Below, piece by piece: positions 6,408 to 9,062 of a DNA stretch of 9,062 nt. The notes under the pieces are model-generated. The model was not told where the DNA came from and made no database searches. It was given only the letters and a program-made list of their open reading frames with translations. This stretch comes from an uncultured Bacilli bacterium. GTDB taxonomy: Bacteria > Bacillota_I > Bacilli_A > RF39 > UBA660. Within the stretch, counting starts at the first letter, position 1. Each line of letters opens with the position of its first letter. The position numbers were made by a program, and so were the translations under genes. The DNA lies in the NCBI GenBank assembly GCA_944358275.1, contig CALVQZ010000108.1, forward strand, positions 1 through 9,062, in the 5' to 3' direction.

Positions 6408-6839
6408 ATGAATAATGTAAATAATACGTATTATCAAAACTATAGTAATGTAAACGATATAACAAATATTAAAAATGAAGAATCATTACAAAAAAATTTA
6501 ACAAGCATAACTGAAGGATTTAGAAGAGGAAATATTTTTGCGAATCTATATTGGCCTTATAAAAAACAAACATATAATTTTGTACCATCAAATAATAGAC
6601 AAAAATTATTACTAGACATTATGGAAAACAGTTTTTATGCTCATGAATTAAATTTATATTTAGATAATTTCCCAAATGACAGAGAAAAAATAGAATTTTT
6701 TAACAAATATAACAAAAAAGCTGAAACTTTAATAATCGAATATAATCAAAAATATGAACCACTTACTTTAAGTGGAAATGAATTAAAAGAATTGCCTTGG
6801 GCTTGGGAAGATAGTCCATGGCCATGGGAAGGAGTTTAA
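6408..6839 (+). CDS. cotJB: CotJA-like/CotJB composite spore coat protein
   Basis: Spore coat protein made in the mother cell and placed on the spore surface with CotJC. Of 143 residues, about 63-143 are CotJB: LLLDIMENSFYAHELNLYLD, then FPNDREKIEFFNKYN, EYNQKYEPLTL, and the Trp/Pro-rich tail PWAWEDSPWPWE, all typical of the family. Ahead of this is a low-complexity Asn/Tyr-rich stretch (1-20) and a segment EGFRRGNIFANLYWPYK (36-52) that resembles the C-terminal end of CotJA (RGTLFPELxxPY). In B. subtilis CotJA (about 80 aa) and CotJB are separate genes; here no separate cotJA is seen, so the two appear fused with most of CotJA lost. GGAGG seven bases before the ATG is strong. The stop is two bases before cotJC, so the pair is co-transcribed and probably translationally coupled. 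Confidence 0.85.
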   Translation: MNNVNNTYYQNYSNVNDITNIKNEESLQKNLTSITEGFRRGNIFANLYWPYKKQTYNFVPSNNRQKLLLDIMENSFYAHELNLYLDNFPNDREKIEFFNKYNKKAETLIIEYNQKYEPLTLSGNELKELPWAWEDSPWPWEGV

Positions 6840-6841
6840 TT

Positions 6842-7402
6842 ATGTGGGTATATCAAAAAAAGTTACAATTTCCAGTTAATATTAAAAGAAAAGATTTAAG
6901 AATGGCAAAAAATCTAATAACACAGTTAGGGGGTCCAAATGGAGAATTAGGAGCAGCGCTTAGATATCTAAGTCAAAGATATTCTATGCCCGATAATAAA
7001 GGAAAAGCACTACTAACAGACATAGGGACAGAAGAACTAGGACATGCTGAAATGATATCAACTATGATTTATCAATTAACTAAAGGTGCAACAGTAAATG
7101 AAATGAAAGAAGCAGGACTAGATTCATTATACACAGAACACGCATTTGGAATATATCCAACTGATGCTAATGGAATACCATTTTCAGCATCAACATTTGC
7201 TGTTACGGGAGATCCTTTAGCAGACTTAGCAGAAGATATGGCTGCAGAACAAAAAGCAAGAGCAACTTATGAAAATTTAATAAATCTAACTAACGATCCT
7301 GACTTACTTGCAGTATTATCCTTTCTAAGACAGAGAGAAGTTGTACATTATCAAAGATTTAAAGAACTATTTGATGAATATGTAGAAAAAGGATTGCAAT
7401 AA
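6842..7402 (+). CDS. cotJC: CotJC, manganese-catalase-type spore coat protein
   Basis: Spore coat component of the manganese catalase family, which breaks down hydrogen peroxide at a dimanganese site. In the 186-aa product all expected ligands are present: E35 (GELGAALRYL), E65 and H68 (GTEELGHAEM), E136 (AAEQKARATY) and E166/H169 (REVVHYQRF). The spacing E65-x2-H68 and E136 to H169 (33 residues) equals that of Lactobacillus plantarum manganese catalase (E66/H69, E148/H181), so the site looks intact. The protein is shorter than secreted or cytosolic manganese catalases but is the usual CotJC size. I chose the ATG at 6842 because AAGGAG lies seven bases upstream (6829-6834) and the protein then begins MWVYQKKLQFPV as CotJC does; the frame is open eight codons further back, into cotJB. 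No clear terminator follows, so transcription may continue towards the tRNA. Confidence 0.93.
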   Translation: MWVYQKKLQFPVNIKRKDLRMAKNLITQLGGPNGELGAALRYLSQRYSMPDNKGKALLTDIGTEELGHAEMISTMIYQLTKGATVNEMKEAGLDSLYTEHAFGIYPTDANGIPFSASTFAVTGDPLADLAEDMAAEQKARATYENLINLTNDPDLLAVLSFLRQREVVHYQRFKELFDEYVEKGLQ

Positions 7403-7439
7403 TTATTCACGTTTTTTTCAAGAAATTTTTCATAAATTG

Positions 7440-7467
7440 TTGACATACATAAAAAAATAGGTATAAT
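7440..7467 (+). promoter_or_regulatory. Consensus SigA promoter for tRNA-Gly
   Basis: Perfect TTGACA (7440-7445) and perfect TATAAT (7462-7467) are separated by 16 bp. The tRNA begins 18 bases after the -10, as expected for a short 5' leader removed by RNase P. It is the strongest promoter match in the window. Confidence 0.85.
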
Positions 7468-7485
7468 TATTTATGCCTACTTATT

Positions 7486-7559
7486 GCAGGTGTAGTTTAA
7501 TGGTAGAACTTCAGCCTTCCAAGCTGACCACGTGGGTTCGATTCCCATCACCTGCTCCA
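7486..7559 (+). tRNA. tRNA-Gly (anticodon UCC)
   Basis: Full cloverleaf is visible. The acceptor stem GCAGGTG (7486-7492) pairs with CACCTGC (7549-7555), followed by discriminator T and an encoded CCA (7557-7559). The D arm is GTTTAATGGTAGAAC. The anticodon stem TCAGC/GCTGA (7511-7515, 7523-7527) encloses CTTCCAA with anticodon TCC at 7518-7520, reading GGA and related glycine codons. The T arm is TGGG-TTCGATT-CCCA. It has its own promoter and terminator. Confidence 0.97.
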
Positions 7560-7568
7560 TTTGAATAC

Positions 7569-7602
7569 AACTTACGGACTATAAAAAGTTTGTAAGTTTT
7601 TA
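7569..7602 (+). terminator. Terminator of tRNA-Gly
   Basis: AACTTACGGACT (7569-7580) pairs with AGTTTGTAAGTT (7587-7598) over 12 bp with two G-T pairs and a 6-base loop, followed by TTTTAT. Position ten bases after the tRNA CCA end fits its terminator. Confidence 0.75.
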
Positions 7603-7620
7603 TCTTATATAAATAACTAT

Positions 7621-7664
7621 AAAAAAAGAGGAAAAATTATAAACGTAATTAAATCCTCTTTTTA
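7621..7664. terminator. Bidirectional terminator, mainly for the methyltransferase gene
   Basis: AAAAAGAGGA (7623-7632) pairs with TCCTCTTTTT (7654-7663), and AATTA/TAATT pairs inside the loop. T runs follow on both strands. On the minus strand it would end the methyltransferase transcript about 115 bases past its stop codon; on the + strand it is a second stop after the tRNA. Confidence 0.7.
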
Positions 7665-7676
7665 TATTTTATCTAA

Positions 7677-7751
7677 TATGGGAGTAATTTTATTGTCTAG
7701 CCAGCACTGAATTTGTACTCTCGCACAAATTCTATTATGGGAATTCCCATA
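7677..7751. repeat. Cluster of inverted repeats with alternative pairings
   Basis: Three elements lie together in this non-coding stretch. TATGGGA occurs at 7677-7683 and again at 7736-7742. GAATTTGT/ACAAATTC (7709-7716 with 7725-7732) forms an 8-bp hairpin with an 8-base loop. TATGGGAATTCCCATA (7736-7751) is a perfect 16-bp palindrome. TCCCATA (7745-7751) can pair either with its neighbour at 7736 or with the distant copy at 7677, which would enclose the 8-bp hairpin. The structure looks like the end of a hairpin-tipped mobile element or a structured RNA on the minus strand; I do not recognise a named family with confidence. Confidence 0.6.
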
Positions 7752-7777
7752 CCCTTAAATTATATATATCATATCAA

Positions 7778-8884
7778 TTATATTCTTTTCAAAACTGTAA
7801 TAAATCTATTACTTGTTTTATCATTATATTTCTCCATATCAAAATTACCATAAATATCTATTATTTCATAACAGCCGTCTATTATCTTTTTCAATTCATT
7901 TATTGTATAAAATCTTACAAATTCATCATCATAAAAGAACTTCTTATAACCATTATCATTTATGAAAAGAAAATATTGTGAATTTTGAATATTATTAAAT
8001 ACGTATTTATTGATTAAAATATCCATTTTAAATTTATCTTTTTCTGTATATCTATGATACATTCTATGTGCATCTAATCTAGGAATATTTTTACTATCCA
8101 AAATCAAAATAGAACCTTTTTTTTGATGATTATAATTAGTTTTGATAAACTTTTTTAAATCTTTATCTAAAGATAAATAATTATACGTAGTCCACATACA
8201 ATAAGACATTTCATAATCTTTGTCAACTAGATCAAAATCTCTAATATCCATAATTTTATAATCAATATTTGAATGATTGTGAATTTTTTCTGCGTTAGTA
8301 ATTTGGTCTGATGATATATCTATTCCAGTAACCTTAAAACCATCTTTAGCTAACAGATAAGCATGTCTGCCAACTCCACAACAGCAATCTATTACTTTTC
8401 CGTTATCTTTATTTATATACTTTTTAAAAATATCAATTAAAAATTGTGCCTCTTTTGGAGTATCATTAGCTAATGTTTCCATATAATAGTTTGAAAAATC
8501 ATGGTAGTATTTTTTGTTTTTAGCATGTTCTGTAAAACTAATATTTTTAAAATTATCAATATTTCCTTTTAGCTTGATAGGCGAATAAATAATATTTCCT
8601 TCACATAACACTTCTTTTGTCCCACTTTTAAAGTATAATACCCAATCGTATTTCTCACTAACTTTTACTAAATAATCTTCATTTTTTTGGGTTTCTTTTA
8701 AATATATATTTATATTATTAACATTTAAAGATTTAAATATTTTTATGTCATTTGATGATATAAATAAATCAGTTTGGTATATTTGAGATATTTTTTTTAA
8801 TATTTCCATATTTTCGTAAAACTCTTTTTTATCTTTTTTATAATTACCAATAATTTCGAAATCAATTATTACTTTAATATTCAT
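7778..8884 (-). CDS. Class I SAM-dependent methyltransferase with unassigned N-terminal domain
   Basis: Cytoplasmic methyltransferase of unknown substrate. In the 368-aa product the Rossmann domain starts near residue 135: motif I VIDCCCGVGRHA (164-175), the acidic ribose-binding residue in VTGID (D189), and IMDIRDF (211-217) as the adenine-side motif. FYTINELKKIIDGCYEIIDIY (325-345) and GNFD (346-349) are the usual C-terminal part of small-molecule methyltransferases. Residues 1 to about 110 (MNIKVIIDFEIIG, then LFISSND at 40-46) are not part of that fold and resemble a worn HAD-like alpha/beta domain, without a complete DxD motif. Two ATGs are adjacent (8887 and 8884); GGAGGT (8895-8890) leaves two bases before the first and five before the second, so I prefer 8884. 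It is a single-gene unit with its own promoter and the terminator at 7621-7664. Confidence 0.8.
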   Translation of the reverse strand: MNIKVIIDFEIIGNYKKDKKEFYENMEILKKISQIYQTDLFISSNDIKIFKSLNVNNINIYLKETQKNEDYLVKVSEKYDWVLYFKSGTKEVLCEGNIIYSPIKLKGNIDNFKNISFTEHAKNKKYYHDFSNYYMETLANDTPKEAQFLIDIFKKYINKDNGKVIDCCCGVGRHAYLLAKDGFKVTGIDISSDQITNAEKIHNHSNIDYKIMDIRDFDLVDKDYEMSYCMWTTYNYLSLDKDLKKFIKTNYNHQKKGSILILDSKNIPRLDAHRMYHRYTEKDKFKMDILINKYVFNNIQNSQYFLFINDNGYKKFFYDDEFVRFYTINELKKIIDGCYEIIDIYGNFDMEKYNDKTSNRFITVLKRI

Positions 8885-8910
8885 CATACACCTCCAAATA
8901 ATTTAATAAA

Positions 8911-8939
8911 ATTATACTATATTTTACATTTCTTTACAA
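8911..8939 (-). promoter_or_regulatory. SigA-type promoter for the methyltransferase gene
   Basis: On the minus strand TTGTAA (8939-8934) and TATAAT (8916-8911) are separated by 17 bp. The GGAGGT ribosome site starts 15 bases after the -10. Confidence 0.6.
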
Positions 8940-9062
8940 TAACGGTCATTGAAATTTAATAACAATTCATATATAACATTTTTAGAAATTGAATAAAGTT
9001 CGTAAATTGTATGTGATTAGCTCTAAATTGATTGATACTCGGACAAATAGTTTGAGAGTAAT
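8940..9062. other. AT-rich window end, no gene recognised
   Basis: No start codon with a ribosome site is seen here on either strand. Two minus-strand frames are open from the window edge, ending at about 8984 and 8949, and could be the tail of a gene outside the window, but neither matches a family I know. CTCTAAA (9021-9027) and TTTGAGAG (9051-9058) form an imperfect inverted repeat. Confidence 0.25.

Noticed and set aside
7403..7439. Possible terminator after cotJC (T run at 7412-7418)
   Set aside because: No stable stem precedes the T run; the only pairing is a short TGAATA/TATTCA repeat with a long loop.
8949..9062. Minus-strand open frames entering from the window edge, one ending in a Leu/Asn-rich stretch that faintly recalls transposase C-termini
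   Set aside because: Two overlapping frames are open at once, as expected by chance in AT-rich DNA, and neither shows a real family motif.
1..9062. CRISPR array, integrase, phage genes or complete insertion sequence
   Set aside because: No regularly spaced repeats, and no transposase, integrase or phage proteins are encoded; the gene content is ordinary chromosomal housekeeping and sporulation.

Overview
The window is a stretch of very AT-rich chromosome from a spore-forming, low-GC member of the Bacillota. The evidence is the cotJ spore-coat operon, strong GGAGG/AGGTG Shine-Dalgarno sites, SigA-type TTGaca-N17-TATAAT promoters, a murE with the meso-diaminopimelate motif DNPR, and a tRNA with an encoded CCA. 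Protein style suggests the Bacilli/Erysipelotrichia or a related uncultured gut lineage. That placement is inferred from resemblance only.

Layout: 1-211 is a leader region with an intrinsic terminator and an extended -10 promoter, followed on the + strand by a MurE-like ligase (212-1642). A shared bidirectional terminator at 1643-1669 separates it from a block of minus-strand genes. Read in transcription order, this block is a six-helix membrane protein (6295-5633), a canonical MurE (5558-4206), and an arginase (4134-3250) whose stop codon overlaps the start of an ABC-F ATPase (3253-1667). Terminator hairpins follow the membrane gene and murE. Good promoters precede the membrane gene and the arginase/ABC-F pair, so these appear to be short separate transcription units. 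On the + strand, 6408-7402 holds a two-gene cotJ operon: a CotJA-like/CotJB composite, then the manganese-catalase-type CotJC. tRNA-Gly(UCC) follows with its own consensus promoter and terminator. A short intergenic stretch rich in inverted repeats (7677-7751) separates it from a minus-strand SAM-dependent methyltransferase (8884-7778) with an unassigned N-terminal domain and its own promoter.

How the genes may work together: the two Mur ligases belong to cytoplasmic peptidoglycan precursor synthesis. One carries the expected meso-DAP signature; the other departs from it at several motifs and may accept a different residue or serve a different precursor. The arginase next to murE would make ornithine and urea from arginine. 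The ABC-F protein is a soluble ribosome-associated ATPase type, here with one of its two composite ATP sites apparently dismantled. The cotJ operon acts during sporulation.

The points most worth a second look are the one-sided loss of catalytic motifs in the ABC-F protein, the fused and shortened CotJA-CotJB, the unusual second MurE, the mutually exclusive inverted repeats at 7677-7751, and the unexplained N-terminal domain of the methyltransferase.
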